From: UM-FILTER-49-7 sp964599895
GTDB lineage: Bacteria; Acidobacteriota; Holophagae; Thermotomaculales; Thermotomaculaceae
Reading direction: 5' to 3'
DNA length: 50,277 nucleotides
NCBI GenBank assembly: GCA_964599895.1
Contig: CAZRHT010000015.1
Location: 1-50,277, forward strand
This document shows, one piece after another, positions 50,185 to 50,277 of the stretch. The position numbers were made by a program, and so were the translations under genes. The notes beneath the pieces were generated by a model. The model saw only the letters and a program-made list of their open reading frames with translations. It was not told the origin of the DNA and made no database searches. Position 1 is the first letter of the stretch. Each line of letters opens with the position of its first letter.

Positions 50185-50277
50185 TGTTCAGTGTTCTGAC
50201 CAGAGAAGTTTAAGGTTGAGGTTAAGTAAATAGAGAAGTGTTCTGTTCGCCTTCGGCGCAAGTGTTCTGTGTTCTGA
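50185..50277. repeat. GTGTTCTG short repeats around the second AAGGTT copy
   Basis: GTGTTCTG at 50191-50198, 50238-50245, 50262-50269 and 50269-50276, plus a GTGTTCA at 50184-50190 and a CGCC-TTC-GGCG hairpin at 50248-50258. They run to the window edge, so the repeat block may continue. Confidence 0.55.
50198..50235. repeat. Second copy of the AAGGTT intergenic repeat
   Basis: GACCAG (50198-50203), then TTTAAGGTTGAGGTTAAG, then AATAGAG (50229-50235): the same three modules as at 45303-45344 with fewer AAGGTT units. AAGGTTGAGGTTAAG is identical to the inverted copy at 45375-45389. Confidence 0.7.

Overview
The window looks like a chromosomal segment of a Gram-negative bacterium of moderate GC content. 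It has secreted amidase and methionine sulfoxide reductase, candidate lipoproteins, and a periplasmic-sensor histidine kinase. The wealth of sigma-54 and two-component signalling, the 'CYEVSHGRESPC...HPCPHRKV' PAS signature, the PATAN and roadblock domains and the operon order rimP-nusA-infB-DUF503-rbfA-nrnA-truB resemble Thermodesulfobacteriota, Acidobacteriota or related candidate phyla. I cannot assign a species. There is no rRNA or tRNA gene, CRISPR array, prophage or transposase. Coding density is high and most genes sit in tight operons with 1-30 bp overlaps.

Layout. 1-600: the 3' end of a ClpB/ClpC-type AAA+ chaperone with a strong terminator. 642-1799 (-): an exported thioredoxin-fold protein with a helical-repeat N-terminus. 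1946-5482 (+): B12-dependent ribonucleotide reductase (nrdJ) with a clear promoter and tandem NrdR-like boxes. 5675-5959 (-): a small zinc-ribbon membrane protein behind a near-consensus sigma-54 promoter. 6148-13381 (-): the rimP-nusA-infB-DUF503-rbfA-nrnA-truB-DUF2520 operon, whose leader carries an intrinsic terminator overlapping a 19-codon ORF. 13768-18010 (+): HD phosphohydrolase, coaX, an unknown protein, a cell-wall amidase and a GerMN lipoprotein. 18035-21458 (-): a haem-type Tll0287-like sensor, then a HAD hydrolase / inositol monophosphatase / methyltransferase operon.

21609-30475 (-) is a signalling island. Read in the direction of transcription it holds a 1134-residue hybrid kinase with a PhnD-like periplasmic domain, a lone receiver, a histidine kinase with an N-terminal Cys cluster, and an NtrC-family activator with intact GAFTGA. 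A sigma-54 promoter follows, then a REC-PATAN-roadblock protein, a free roadblock-like protein and a divergent Ser/Thr kinase. 30713-31663 (-): a secreted MsrB-MsrA fusion. 31822-37261 (+): a pyruvate dehydrogenase operon (E1alpha, E1beta, E2, E3) ending in a lipoate-protein ligase. 37198-37875 (-): DUF554. 37974-38255 (+): a small unknown protein.

38267-45265 (-) is a second signalling operon: FHA-GAF-adenylate cyclase, HD-GYP phosphodiesterase, TPR protein, a third roadblock-like protein overlapping ftsY, then a Memo-family protein and a single-pass membrane protein. 45416-50101 (-): purA, a YIP1-type protein, DUF2752 and recG. An intergenic repeat built on AAGGTT units occurs at 45303-45400 and again at 50198-50235.

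The most interesting points are: two sigma-54 promoters, one beside its likely activator; a roadblock-kinase output module without a visible small GTPase; a roadblock gene fused by overlap to ftsY within a cAMP/c-di-GMP operon; the rimP leader; the tandem NrdR boxes; and the dispersed repeat.
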